This document shows, in pieces, positions 52,017 to 60,824 of a stretch of DNA of 64,000 nt (the first letter of the stretch is position 1; every line of letters starts with the position of its first letter). The DNA is taken from assembly GCA_028686135.1 (NCBI GenBank), contig JAQUCP010000014.1, forward strand, positions 1 through 64,000, given 5' to 3'. The DNA is from UBA12481 sp012523435. Its GTDB lineage: Bacteria; Bacteroidota; Bacteroidia; Bacteroidales; UBA12481. Both the position numbers and the translations under genes were made by a program. A model generated the notes under the pieces. The model searched no databases and had not been told where the DNA came from. It saw nothing but the letters and a program-made list of their open reading frames with translations.

Positions 52017-53438
52017 ATGAGCAGTCAGCACTATCTTGCCTTTGATCTTGGAGCCGGCAGCGGACGAGCCATTCTGGGTACTTTTGACGGGTGCCGGATT
52101 GAGCTATCAGAGATATACCGCTTCCCAAATGAGATGATCCAGGAGGAGGGTCACTTTTTCTGGAACATCGATCAGCTCTTTGCCGAGATAAAGACCAGCT
52201 TGAAAAAATGCGTCAAAGAGCGCAAGATCATACCGGTTTCCATCGGTATCGACACCTGGGGGGTGGATTTTGGACTGCTTGATGGCAATGGCAAGCTCAT
52301 TGGCAAGCCCTTTGCCTATCGCGACTCACTCACAGAGACAGCCATGGAGGAGGTCTTCCGGCTGATCAAACCTAAAGATCTGTATGCCCGGACAGGCATT
52401 CAGTTCCTCCGATTCAACACCCTGTTCCAACTTTGGGCACTGAAGCAACAGTTTCCCATGCGTCTGTTGCAGGCCGACAAGCTGCTCTTTATGCCCGATT
52501 TGCTCTGCTACCTATTGACGGGCAACACCTCATCAGAATACACCATTGCCTCTACTTCACAGATGCTTAACGCCAAAACCAGAGACTGGTATCCTGATTT
52601 AATGCTCCGGCTCGGGTTGCCCATCCATATTCTGGAAGAGATCGTTGAGCCTGGAACCCAGGTGGGGCAGATCGACCAGTCCATCTGCAGCGAGCTGGGC
52701 ATCCCATCCATTCCGGTGGTAGCCGTAGCAGCCCACGATACCGCCTCCGCCATCGCCGCCATTCCGGCCGAGGATCAAAATTGGGCCTATATCAGCTCTG
52801 GAACCTGGTCACTGATGGGAATTGAAACCGATCATCCCATCCTGAACGAGAAGAGTTTTAACCACCTGTTTACCAATGAAGGAGGCGTTGGAGGTAAAAT
52901 CCGGTATCTGAAAAACATTTCCGGCCTGTGGCTGCTGCAGGAGTGTAAAAAGATCTGGGACAAAGAGTTAGCTGTTGATTATATCACGCTGATACAGGAA
53001 GCCGGGCAGGCAGAAGCCTTCCGGTCTATCATTGACCCCGATGATCCCGCCTTCATGAATCCCCCTGATATGCCTTCAGCCATCATCCACCATTGCCAGG
53101 AAAATGGTCAGCCAGAGCCACGAACTAAAGGGGAGTTTACCCGGTGCATCCTGGAGAGCCTCGCGATGAAATATCGTACCACGCTCGATCAGCTGCGGGA
53201 AGTGAGTCCCCACCCGATCGATAAGATCCATCTCATTGGTGGAGGATCACTCAACCAGCTCCTGTGCCAGCTAACCGCCGATGCTACCCGCCTGCCCGTT
53301 ATCGCCGGCCCCGCCGAAGCCACCGCACTTGGTAATATCCTGATGCAGATCGCCTCCCATCAAGGCATCAAAAAACTGGATGCGTTACGAGACTTCACCC
53401 GCAACTCCGTCACCACCACCGAATACCTCCCCTCCTAA
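52017..53438 (+). CDS. rhaB: Rhamnulokinase (FGGY family)
   Basis: The protein is 473 residues. The N-terminal ATP-binding motif DLGAGSGRAILGTF is followed by GIDTWGVDFGLLD, PFAYRD, LYARTGIQFLRFNTLFQL and the later GGGSLNQLLCQLTADATRLPV. These match rhamnulokinase better than xylulokinase or fuculokinase. The enzyme phosphorylates L-rhamnulose in rhamnose breakdown. Its last 71 coding bases (53368-53438) lie in the 79-base block repeated after the second gap, which indicates an unmerged contig overlap. Confidence 0.92.
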   Translation: MSSQHYLAFDLGAGSGRAILGTFDGCRIELSEIYRFPNEMIQEEGHFFWNIDQLFAEIKTSLKKCVKERKIIPVSIGIDTWGVDFGLLDGNGKLIGKPFAYRDSLTETAMEEVFRLIKPKDLYARTGIQFLRFNTLFQLWALKQQFPMRLLQADKLLFMPDLLCYLLTGNTSSEYTIASTSQMLNAKTRDWYPDLMLRLGLPIHILEEIVEPGTQVGQIDQSICSELGIPSIPVVAVAAHDTASAIAAIPAEDQNWAYISSGTWSLMGIETDHPILNEKSFNHLFTNEGGVGGKIRYLKNISGLWLLQECKKIWDKELAVDYITLIQEAGQAEAFRSIIDPDDPAFMNPPDMPSAIIHHCQENGQPEPRTKGEFTRCILESLAMKYRTTLDQLREVSPHPIDKIHLIGGGSLNQLLCQLTADATRLPVIAGPAEATALGNILMQIASHQGIKKLDALRDFTRNSVTTTEYLPS

Positions 53439-53446
53439 CCCACACC
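53368..53446 (+). repeat. 79-bp block duplicated across the second gap (left copy)
   Basis: Identical to 53547-53625. It contains the end of rhaB and the first bases after it. The simplest reading is two contigs with a real 79-base overlap joined with an artificial gap. Confidence 0.9.
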
Positions 53447-53546
53447 NNNNNNNNNNNNNNNNNNNNNNNNNNNNNNNNNNNNNNNNNNNNNNNNNNNNNN
53501 NNNNNNNNNNNNNNNNNNNNNNNNNNNNNNNNNNNNNNNNNNNNNN
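53447..53546. other. Assembly gap of 100 N, probably artificial
   Basis: Exactly 100 N between two identical 79-base blocks (53368-53446 and 53547-53625). The true sequence is likely continuous with one copy of the block and no missing bases. Confidence 0.95.
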
Positions 53547-53625
53547 TCAAAAAACTGGATGCGTTACGAGACTTCACCCGCAACTCCGTCACCACCACCG
53601 AATACCTCCCCTCCTAACCCACACC
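53547..53625 (+). repeat. 79-bp block duplicated across the second gap (right copy)
   Basis: Exact copy of 53368-53446, encoding the last codons of rhaB in frame up to its TAA. It is not a separate gene. Confidence 0.9.
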
Positions 53626-53653
53626 TCACACCTCACACCCCACACCCCACACC
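53621..53653 (+). repeat. Tandem 7-bp repeat, ACACCYC units
   Basis: Four 7-base units (ACACCTC twice, ACACCCC twice) and a partial fifth unit. Low-complexity sequence next to the assembly break. Confidence 0.85.
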
Positions 53654-53656
53654 AAC

Positions 53657-53704
53657 TTGACAACTCGACAACTCGACAACCTGACAACCTGACAACCTGA
53701 CAAC
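53657..53704 (+). repeat. Six tandem 8-bp units abutting the xylB start codon
   Basis: Units TTGACAAC, TCGACAAC (twice) and CTGACAAC (three times) run without interruption to one base before the ATG at 53706. The array occupies the whole expected ribosome-binding region. Confidence 0.9.
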
Positions 53705-53705
53705 T

Positions 53706-55193
53706 ATGCTACTCGGACTCGACATTGGTTCTTCCTCCATCAAAGCCTCCCTGGTGACATCCTCCACAGGTCAAACCATAGCCACCGCCCAATCCCCCGG
53801 CACCGAGCTGGAGATCCTGGCTCCACACCCGGGATGGGCGGAACAGCACCCCGATACCTGGTGGGAGCATGTGCTCAAGGCATTGAACACGCTCAAGCAG
53901 CACACGGGCAGTCTGGAAAAGGTTAAAGCAATCGGCATCTCGTATCAGATGCACGGACTGGTGACTGTAGATCGTAAAGGAGCACCACTCCGGCCGTCCA
54001 TCATTTGGTGCGACAGTCGGGCTGCGGGATACGGACAACAGGCCTTCGAGCAGCTGGGTAGCGATTATTGCCTCGGGCGGCTGCTCAACAATCCCGGGAA
54101 TTTTACTGCCGCAAAGCTGGCCTGGGTTAAGCACAACGAACCGGACACGTTTCGCCGAATAAGCAAAATCATGCTCCCGGGAGATTATATCGCCTGGAAG
54201 CTGACGGGGGAGATGAATACCACCGTCACCGGCCTCTCCGAAGGTATCCTCTGGGATTTCATGGCTAACCAACCCTCGGAGGAGCTCCTGGAACATTTCG
54301 GATTTGACCGCAAAATCCTTCCCGCACTGGTTCCTGGGTTCGGCCAACAGGCGTCAGTTACCCGGCAGGTTGCTGATCTTACGAGCATTCCGGAGGGAGT
54401 TCCCGTCACCTACCGCGCCGGAGACCAACCTAATAATGCCCTCAGCCTCAATGTTTTAAATCCTGGCGAACTAGCCGCGACGGCCGGTACTTCCGGAGTT
54501 ATTTATGGAATCCTCAACCGAGTGAACCACGATCCCCAGTCGCGCGTCAATATTTTCGCCCATGTTAATCATAATCAACCTGATACGCGACTTGGTGTAT
54601 TACTCTGCATCAACGGTACCGGCATACTCTACTCCTGGATCAAGCGATTGTTGGAGGGATGCGGATTAGGATATCAGGAGATGAACGTGGCAGCGTCCCA
54701 GGCCTCTCCTGGATCCGACGGGCTGATGATTTTCCCCTTCGGCAACGGGGTAGAGCGGATCCATCAGAATCGCCCGTTCGGAGGCCGGGTGGAGGGGCTC
54801 GATTTCAACCGTCATCTGAGGCAACATCTGGTGCGTGCAGCTCAGGAGGGCATTGTCTATGCCCTGAACTATGGCTTTGAAGCGATGAAAGAGATGGGTG
54901 TCCGGACAGAGACGGTCAAGGCTGGCCATGCCAACCTGTTCCTGAGCCCGCTGTTCAGACAGATCTTTGCAGCAGTAACCAACACAACTGTAGAGATTTA
55001 CGATACTGACGGAGCCACCGGAGCTGCTCGTGGAGCGGGCATCGGAGCAGGCATTTTCAGTACACCCACCGAAGCCTTCCAGTCCCTCCAGGTACTCGAC
55101 CGAGTGAAACCGGATGAACAGCTTCATGAGATCTATTCAAACGAATACAAAAAATGGGTAGAGCGGATGACCAATATTTTGGGCGATGCCTGA
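53706..55193 (+). CDS. xylB: Xylulokinase (FGGY family)
   Basis: The protein is 495 residues. It shows LLGLDIGSSSIKASLV, GISYQMHGLVTVD, PSIIWCDSRAAGYG, the WKLTGEMNTTVTGLSEGILWDF region and the C-terminal KAGHANLFLSPLFRQIFAAVTN followed by GATGAARGAG. These mark it as D-xylulokinase, which phosphorylates D-xylulose for the pentose phosphate pathway. Its leader consists of tandem 8-bp repeats up to the start codon. xylA follows 60 bases downstream, so the two form a xylose operon. Confidence 0.93.
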   Translation: MLLGLDIGSSSIKASLVTSSTGQTIATAQSPGTELEILAPHPGWAEQHPDTWWEHVLKALNTLKQHTGSLEKVKAIGISYQMHGLVTVDRKGAPLRPSIIWCDSRAAGYGQQAFEQLGSDYCLGRLLNNPGNFTAAKLAWVKHNEPDTFRRISKIMLPGDYIAWKLTGEMNTTVTGLSEGILWDFMANQPSEELLEHFGFDRKILPALVPGFGQQASVTRQVADLTSIPEGVPVTYRAGDQPNNALSLNVLNPGELAATAGTSGVIYGILNRVNHDPQSRVNIFAHVNHNQPDTRLGVLLCINGTGILYSWIKRLLEGCGLGYQEMNVAASQASPGSDGLMIFPFGNGVERIHQNRPFGGRVEGLDFNRHLRQHLVRAAQEGIVYALNYGFEAMKEMGVRTETVKAGHANLFLSPLFRQIFAAVTNTTVEIYDTDGATGAARGAGIGAGIFSTPTEAFQSLQVLDRVKPDEQLHEIYSNEYKKWVERMTNILGDA

Positions 55194-55253
55194 TTTGCGG
55201 AAATTCGTACTAATTTGCAATCCTTTGAGAATAACCATTTAACAAAAATACTC

Positions 55254-56567
55254 ATGCTAACCGAATTCTTTCCCGGCATCGACCCGATACGATATGAAGG
55301 TCCCGGAAGCGACAACCACCTGTCGTTCAAATACTACGATGAAGATTATATTGTCTCCGGCAAAACCATGAAAGAGCATTTCCGCTTTGCCATGGCTTAC
55401 TGGCATAGCCTCTGTAACGTGGGTGACGATCCTTTTGGCAAGGGCACAAGAAAATTCCCTTGGGATGTCCCGGGAGATCCTATGCGCAGTGCAGAGGATC
55501 GGCTGGAGGCAGCTTTCGAGTTTATGATGAAGATGGGCATCCCGTTTTATTGCTTTCACGACCGTGATCTGGCTCCTGAGGGTGCCAGTGTGAGGGAATC
55601 GGAAGATAATCTGAAATATATGGTTGAGCGAGCCGCACGCCGGCAGGAAGAGACCGGGATAAAGCTCCTCTGGGGTACCGCTAATCTTTTTAGTCATCCG
55701 CGTTATATGAACGGCGCCGCCACGAACCCTGATTTCAGTGTCGTATGCCACGCCGGAGCCCAGGTAAAGGCAGCCATCGATGCGACCATCGCCCTCGGAG
55801 GCAGCAATTATGTTTTCTGGGGTGGACGGGAAGGCTACTCTTTCCTGCTCAATACCAACATGAAAAAAGAGCTCGACCACATGGGGCGGTTCCTGCAGAT
55901 GGCACGGGATTACGGACGCAAGGCCGGCTTTACTGGAACGTTCCTCATTGAACCCAAACCGATGGAACCAACACTCCATCAGTACGACTTTGATGCCGCC
56001 GCAGTAATCGGATTCCTCCACAAATATGGTCTGGAAAAGGATTTCAAGCTTAACATCGAAGCAAACCACGCGACACTGGCTAACCACAGTTTCGCTCACG
56101 AACTTCGCACGGCTGCCGATGCAGGTCTCCTGGGTAGCATTGACGCCAACCACGGAGAAACCCTAAACGGTTGGGATACAGATAATTTCCCCACCAATCT
56201 GTATGAAGCCATTGAGGCTATGATTGTGCTGCTGGAAGTCGGAGGACTGGGGAATGGCGGATTTAATTTTGATGCGAAAGTTAGACGTAGTTCTACTGAT
56301 TTAGAGGATCTTTTCATCGCGCATATTGCCGGGATGGACACGTTCGCCCGTGCGCTGCTGATCGCCGATAAACTGATCACCAAAGACCGGATCACCGATT
56401 TCAGGGATAACCGCTACCTCTCATTTCATGAGCCCGCAGGGCAGGATTTTGAAGCAGGAAAACTGACTCTTGAAAACTTGAAGGATCTGGCGATAGAAAA
56501 AGGCGAGCCTGAGCTGCAATCGGGCAAACAGGAACTCATTGAGTCGATCATCAACAATGCGATCTGA
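55254..56567 (+). CDS. xylA: Xylose isomerase
   Basis: The protein is 437 residues from the ATG at 55254. Active-site features are YCFHDRDLAPEG (catalytic His and Asp), NYVFWGGREGY, LIEPKPMEPTLHQYDFD (metal Glu), NIEANHATLANHSFAHEL, GSIDANHGE and NFDAKVRR. It is a class II enzyme of usual length. It interconverts D-xylose and D-xylulose, working with XylB encoded just upstream. The frame is open back to a TTG at 55215, but that part reads leader sequence. Confidence 0.96.
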   Translation: MLTEFFPGIDPIRYEGPGSDNHLSFKYYDEDYIVSGKTMKEHFRFAMAYWHSLCNVGDDPFGKGTRKFPWDVPGDPMRSAEDRLEAAFEFMMKMGIPFYCFHDRDLAPEGASVRESEDNLKYMVERAARRQEETGIKLLWGTANLFSHPRYMNGAATNPDFSVVCHAGAQVKAAIDATIALGGSNYVFWGGREGYSFLLNTNMKKELDHMGRFLQMARDYGRKAGFTGTFLIEPKPMEPTLHQYDFDAAAVIGFLHKYGLEKDFKLNIEANHATLANHSFAHELRTAADAGLLGSIDANHGETLNGWDTDNFPTNLYEAIEAMIVLLEVGGLGNGGFNFDAKVRRSSTDLEDLFIAHIAGMDTFARALLIADKLITKDRITDFRDNRYLSFHEPAGQDFEAGKLTLENLKDLAIEKGEPELQSGKQELIESIINNAI

Positions 56568-56656
56568 AGCTGTTAAAAGATGTTAACCAACATGATTAAG
56601 CCCAATTATGTTGAGGGAAACCACTTATTTTGAACATTAAACCTAATATCATAAAA

Positions 56657-58783
56657 ATGAAAACGCTGAACACCTTCCGGCCGCTGATTCTTTTGGCCGT
56701 AACTCTCTTTCTAACGGTATCTGCCTTGGGGCAGTTCCGTGGACGAGGTTTTCAAACCACTTGGCTGGACGATACGCATTATCTTGAAATGCAGAAAGAT
56801 AAATCCGGCAAAGATGTCATGATGAGCGTAGATGCCGCCACCGGAAAAGCTAAACAATACAAAGGTGACGCCAAAGAACCCCGAAGCAGTCGAGCTGAAC
56901 GCTCCGAACTCGGTGGTTTCGTGGCTAATTCACCCGATGGTACCACAGCAATACAGAACAAAGACAACGACCTGTATCTGTACAATTATTCCACGAGCTA
57001 TTCCAAAAGGCTCACCGCCACTGTCGAACCAGAAATGAACCCCCGCTATTCTCCCGATGGTAGTCGCATAGCGTTCACTAGAGCTAACGACCTGTATGTG
57101 GTCGACTTAGACAGCGGGCTGGAGAGACGCCTGACCTATGACGGCACCGACCTGATATACAACGGATGGGCCTCCTGGGTCTATTACGAAGAGATCCTGG
57201 GCAGGGGCTCCCGCTATGCCGCCTTCTGGTGGTCGCCCGATAGCAAGAAAGTCTCCTTCCTGCGCTTCGACGATAGCACCGTGCCCCTCTTTATCCTGAT
57301 GCGCGCCGACAGCCTCCACGGAGCTCCGGAATATACCCGGTATCCCAAACCTGGCGACCCGAACCCGATGGTTAAGTTGGGAATTGCCAACGTGGAATCA
57401 TTGAAAGTCTCCTGGGCGAAGTTTGACGAAAATATCGATCAGTATATCGCCTGGCCATTCTGGAAAGCCGATTCGAAAGAGATGCTGATTCAGGTCCTGA
57501 ACCGTGATCAAAACCACATGCAGTTCTTCATGGTCAACCCCGAAACCGGCGATGTGAAGAAGATCTACAACGAGCAACGTAAAACATGGATCGATTTTTT
57601 CGAGGATATCTATGTTCTAAAAAATAATACCGGGTTCATCCTGAAAAGTTACAAAACCGACTGGGAGAACCTCTACTACTATGATTGGGATGGCAACCTG
57701 AAAGCTCAGCTGACCGACGTAAAATGGCGTGTTAGCGGTATCACCCGCGTGGATGAAGAAAAAGGTATCGTCTATTTCACCGGTCGCGGCCCCGAATCAA
57801 CAGAGAATCACGCTTTCCGGGTTAACCTGGATGGCACCGGGTTCGTTCAGCTAACAGAAGGAGCTGGTACTCACTCTATTAACCTTTCGCCCGGAGGATC
57901 TTACCTGATCGATACCTGGAGCAGCACAACTGTTCCTGGCAGAAAAGAGCTCCGCGATAAGGACGGCAAGCTGGTGCGACTGCTCCACGAAACCATCTTC
58001 GAGTTCGACCCGACCAAGCATGCAAAAACCGACTATGTTCGGATCCCCTCTACCGATGGATTCCAGCTGCCTGCACTGATCACCTATCCCGTCAATTTCG
58101 ACCCGAACAAAAAATATCCGGTGGTATTTACCATCTACGGAGGGCCTGATGCCGGCGGAATCCGCAACTCCTTTAGTGGCGGCGCTGCTAACTGGTATGC
58201 CCAGAACGACATCATCACCATCAACGTCGATCACCGCGCTTCCGGACAATTTGGGAAAGCAGGTCTCGACTATATGTGGCGAAACCTCGGAAAATGGGAG
58301 ATGATCGATTACGGCGAGGCAGTTAAATGGCTGCGTACCAAACCTTACGTGGATGCAACCCGGATGGGCATCACCGGCGGATCTTACGGCGGATACACCA
58401 CCTGTATGGCCCTCACCGCAGGAGCCGACTACTGGACCCACGGTATTGCAAACTATAGCGTAACCGATTGGAGATTATATGATAATGTCTATACCGAACG
58501 GTTTATGGATACCCCACAACAAAATCCCGAAGGTTATGAGGCCGGATCCGCGATGAACCATGCCGATAGACTTGTTGGGAAACTGTTCATTGTCCACGGA
58601 GAAATGGACGATAACGTTCACATGCAGAACTCCCTGCAACTGATTAGCCGACTGCAGGATATCGGAAAAACCTTCGAGTTTATGATCTACCCCAATGGCC
58701 GCCACGGATGGGGAGGCGCTAAAGCTACCCACTTCCGTAACCTGCAAAATGAGTGGTGGCTTCGGGAATTTTTCGGGAAATAA
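56657..58783 (+). CDS. S9 family dipeptidyl peptidase IV-like peptidase
   Basis: The protein is 708 residues with a signal peptide (PLILLAVTLFLTVSALGQ). An eight-bladed DPP-IV-type propeller (YSPDGSRIAFTRANDLYVVD, the WVYYEEILGRG sequence that gives the Glu-Glu pair) is followed by the hydrolase domain. The catalytic Ser576 is in GGSYGGYT, Asp651 in EMDDNVHMQNS and His683 in NGRHGWGG. The YEE element binds the free N-terminus, so it should release dipeptides from peptides with penultimate Pro or Ala. It acts in the periplasm or at the surface. It stands alone, with a terminator about 55 bases downstream. Confidence 0.94.
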   Translation: MKTLNTFRPLILLAVTLFLTVSALGQFRGRGFQTTWLDDTHYLEMQKDKSGKDVMMSVDAATGKAKQYKGDAKEPRSSRAERSELGGFVANSPDGTTAIQNKDNDLYLYNYSTSYSKRLTATVEPEMNPRYSPDGSRIAFTRANDLYVVDLDSGLERRLTYDGTDLIYNGWASWVYYEEILGRGSRYAAFWWSPDSKKVSFLRFDDSTVPLFILMRADSLHGAPEYTRYPKPGDPNPMVKLGIANVESLKVSWAKFDENIDQYIAWPFWKADSKEMLIQVLNRDQNHMQFFMVNPETGDVKKIYNEQRKTWIDFFEDIYVLKNNTGFILKSYKTDWENLYYYDWDGNLKAQLTDVKWRVSGITRVDEEKGIVYFTGRGPESTENHAFRVNLDGTGFVQLTEGAGTHSINLSPGGSYLIDTWSSTTVPGRKELRDKDGKLVRLLHETIFEFDPTKHAKTDYVRIPSTDGFQLPALITYPVNFDPNKKYPVVFTIYGGPDAGGIRNSFSGGAANWYAQNDIITINVDHRASGQFGKAGLDYMWRNLGKWEMIDYGEAVKWLRTKPYVDATRMGITGGSYGGYTTCMALTAGADYWTHGIANYSVTDWRLYDNVYTERFMDTPQQNPEGYEAGSAMNHADRLVGKLFIVHGEMDDNVHMQNSLQLISRLQDIGKTFEFMIYPNGRHGWGGAKATHFRNLQNEWWLREFFGK

Positions 58784-58836
58784 AATAATTATCCTGCACC
58801 AGATCCCCAGATTTCATTCCTGGGACTCCACGTAAC

Positions 58837-58868
58837 AAAAAGCCTCTGGCCTCGGTCAGGGGCTTTTT
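58837..58868 (+). terminator. Intrinsic terminator after the DPP-IV gene
   Basis: AAAAAGCC-T-CTG (58837-58848) pairs with CAG-G-GGCTTTTT (58857-58868), one T-G wobble, 8-base loop. It is symmetric with an A-run and a T-run. Confidence 0.85.
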
Positions 58869-58973
58869 ATGTGCTGATATCCAGCAAATAATCCGGATCA
58901 TCAGAAAAGAAAATCCAACAGGTCTGTTACCTTTATCAATAGTTTTAACCGAAACGAACCTGACGCCTGCCTA

Positions 58974-59687
58974 ATGAAACTGTCGATCATTGTCCCGGCT
59001 TACAATGAAGAGGCCACTATCTATCGCATCCTTCAGCGGGTGGACTCTGTTGAGCTAGTCGATGGGATAAAAAAAGAGCTCGTAGTCGTGAACGACTGCT
59101 CAAACGATCACACCAACGATGAGATTAACCGTTTCATCGCCAACAACCCCGGCGCAGACATCACTTATCTCCCCCAGCCGGTGAATCGAGGTAAGGGCTC
59201 CGCTATTCGCACAGGAATCCAGGCCGCTAGCGGCGATTATATCATCATCCAGGATGCCGACTTGGAATATGATCCGAACGAGTATAACCTGCTCCTAAAA
59301 CCTATGATCGAGGGATTCGCGGATGCGGTGTATGGCTCTCGCTTCACTGGCGATAAGCCTCATCGTGTCCTGTTCTACTTTCACTCCGTTGGTAACAAAT
59401 TCCTGACATCCTTGTCCAACCTCCTCACCAACGTTAACATGACCGATATGGAGTCGTGCTATAAACTCTTCAGAGCCGATATCCTCAAAAACATTAAGCT
59501 CAAAGAGAACCGATTTGGTTTTGAGGCCGAAGTGACAGCAAAAATCAGTCGGGTACCCGGTATCCGGATTTATGAGGTGGGCATCTCCTACTACGGAAGA
59601 ACCTACGCTGAGGGTAAAAAGATCAACTGGAAAGATGGGCTGAGGGCTGTTTACTGTATCATCAAATACAACCTCTTCAGCCGATGA
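58974..59687 (+). CDS. Family 2 glycosyltransferase, dolichyl-phosphate-mannose-synthase-like
   Basis: The protein is 237 residues with a single GT-A domain and no C-terminal membrane segments. Motifs are SIIVPAYNEEATIYRIL, VVNDCSNDHT, NRGKGSAIRTGIQAASGDYIIIQDADLEYDPNEY (DxD), YGSRFTG and the late GRTYAEGKKINWKDG. This pattern is shared by DPMS-like transferases that load a sugar on polyprenyl phosphate. The actual sugar and acceptor are unknown. It is monocistronic and convergent with the SPFH gene. Confidence 0.9.
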   Translation: MKLSIIVPAYNEEATIYRILQRVDSVELVDGIKKELVVVNDCSNDHTNDEINRFIANNPGADITYLPQPVNRGKGSAIRTGIQAASGDYIIIQDADLEYDPNEYNLLLKPMIEGFADAVYGSRFTGDKPHRVLFYFHSVGNKFLTSLSNLLTNVNMTDMESCYKLFRADILKNIKLKENRFGFEAEVTAKISRVPGIRIYEVGISYYGRTYAEGKKINWKDGLRAVYCIIKYNLFSR

Positions 59688-59711
59688 GGGAACCAGCCTT
59701 ATAACCTTCGA

Positions 59712-60578
59712 TCAACCTTTCCTGTCAAGCGGCAATACGCCAGCCATATCTCCAATCACGTTGACCAGCTCAGAGCCTTCGGGTATGACGATCTTAGCGT
59801 TATCTTTTAGGGAAGCCTCCATGGCTTCGAGTTTGCGAAGCAGTTGGGCATTACCGATGAAGTACCTGTTGGCAGCATCATTGACCAGCCTGATGGCTTC
59901 CGCCTCTCCTTCGGCCTCGAGAATCTTTGCTTGTTTGACCCCCTCGGCCTCTTTAATCTTAGCCCGCTTCTCACCATCAGCAACTGTTTCACGTGCTGTG
60001 GCATAGTCAATGGCTGCAATCTTCTCATTCTCAGCCTTGACCACCTTGTTCATGGTCTCCTGCACATCTTTTGGCGGATCAATCTCTTTGAGCTCGGTAC
60101 GGACAATCTCCAGTCCCCAGCTAAGGGTTTCATCACGCAAAGTAGTATGCAGCTCCAGGTTTATCTTTCCGCGCTCACTATTGGCAGATTTAAGCGTCAT
60201 GGTTCCGATAATGTTACGTAAAGTGGTCCGCGCCAAGTTTACAATCTGCCATTTGTAATTAAAGACCTGATATTGTGAATTCTTAACACTTTCTTCGTCT
60301 ATCTTCACCTTGAAATAAACCTGAGCATCCACCCGGGCATTCAGGTTGTCATTTGTGATGATCTCCTGAGGCTCGGCATCCACCATCTGCTCAGTAATAT
60401 TGACGGAAAACATGCGCTCAATCACCGGAATGATCCAGTGGAAGCCAGGATTGGCAAAACGGTTGTACTTACCAAGCCGCTCGACTAGCGCCCGGTGGGT
60501 TGGTCTGACAATCCGGATACCGGAAAGCAGAAAAAGGAGCACAATTGCTCCCAACATAATGTAAAGATAGACTGTCAT
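59712..60578 (-). CDS. SPFH/band-7 membrane protein (QmcA/stomatin-like)
   Basis: The protein is 288 residues. One N-terminal membrane anchor (VYLYIMLGAIVLLFLLSGI) is followed by the SPFH domain (RPTHRALVERLGKYNRFANPGFHWIIPVIERM, then TNDNLNARVDAQVYFK). A helical Ala/Glu-rich coiled region ends the protein (AEGVKQAKILEAEGEAEAIR). Such proteins form large membrane microdomain cages and often influence membrane protease activity. There is no NfeD partner next to it. The ATG at 60578 is the first in frame. Confidence 0.92.
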   Translation of the reverse strand: MTVYLYIMLGAIVLLFLLSGIRIVRPTHRALVERLGKYNRFANPGFHWIIPVIERMFSVNITEQMVDAEPQEIITNDNLNARVDAQVYFKVKIDEESVKNSQYQVFNYKWQIVNLARTTLRNIIGTMTLKSANSERGKINLELHTTLRDETLSWGLEIVRTELKEIDPPKDVQETMNKVVKAENEKIAAIDYATARETVADGEKRAKIKEAEGVKQAKILEAEGEAEAIRLVNDAANRYFIGNAQLLRKLEAMEASLKDNAKIVIPEGSELVNVIGDMAGVLPLDRKG

Positions 60579-60777
60579 GGAACCTCCTGTTGGTTTGATG
60601 GTTAATAATCAGATAAAGTTATTAAACAATTTGACCGGTTGTTCTCGATCTGCAGAATTATTCCATAATTATTTAAGCCCATCTTAAGGCGATGATTCCT
60701 GTTGGTTTTCTATCGTAACACCCCGAAAATAGCATCACAATCGGCCTCTTTCCATATAAGATATCATCCTGATCTGT

Positions 60778-60807
60778 TTTGTTATCAGATCAAGATTCCT
60801 ATTTTTG
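60778..60807 (+). promoter_or_regulatory. Promoter of the MBL-fold gene, TTTG-N18-TATTTTTG
   Basis: TTTG (60778-60781), 18 bases, TATTTTTG (60800-60807), matching the Bacteroidetes consensus. It ends 17 bases before the ATG at 60825 and lies inside the upstream extension of the frame, which supports the shorter start. Confidence 0.6.
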
Positions 60808-60824
60808 GCCCAAACAGTCGGGTT

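Noticed and set aside
51754..52128. Open frames running through the 100-N gap
   Set aside because: The N-run has no sequence, so any frame joining its two sides is an artefact.
53621..53704. Possible CRISPR-like repeat array before xylB
   Set aside because: Units are 7-8 bases and directly adjacent with no spacers, and there are no cas genes in the window. They are simple tandem repeats.
55257..56153. 298-codon minus-strand open frame opposite xylA
   Set aside because: It lies entirely within xylose isomerase and contains no recognisable domain.
58784..58973. Possible tRNA or small RNA between the DPP-IV and GT2 genes
   Set aside because: No T-arm or acceptor stem could be drawn. The region is explained by a terminator and an AT-rich leader.
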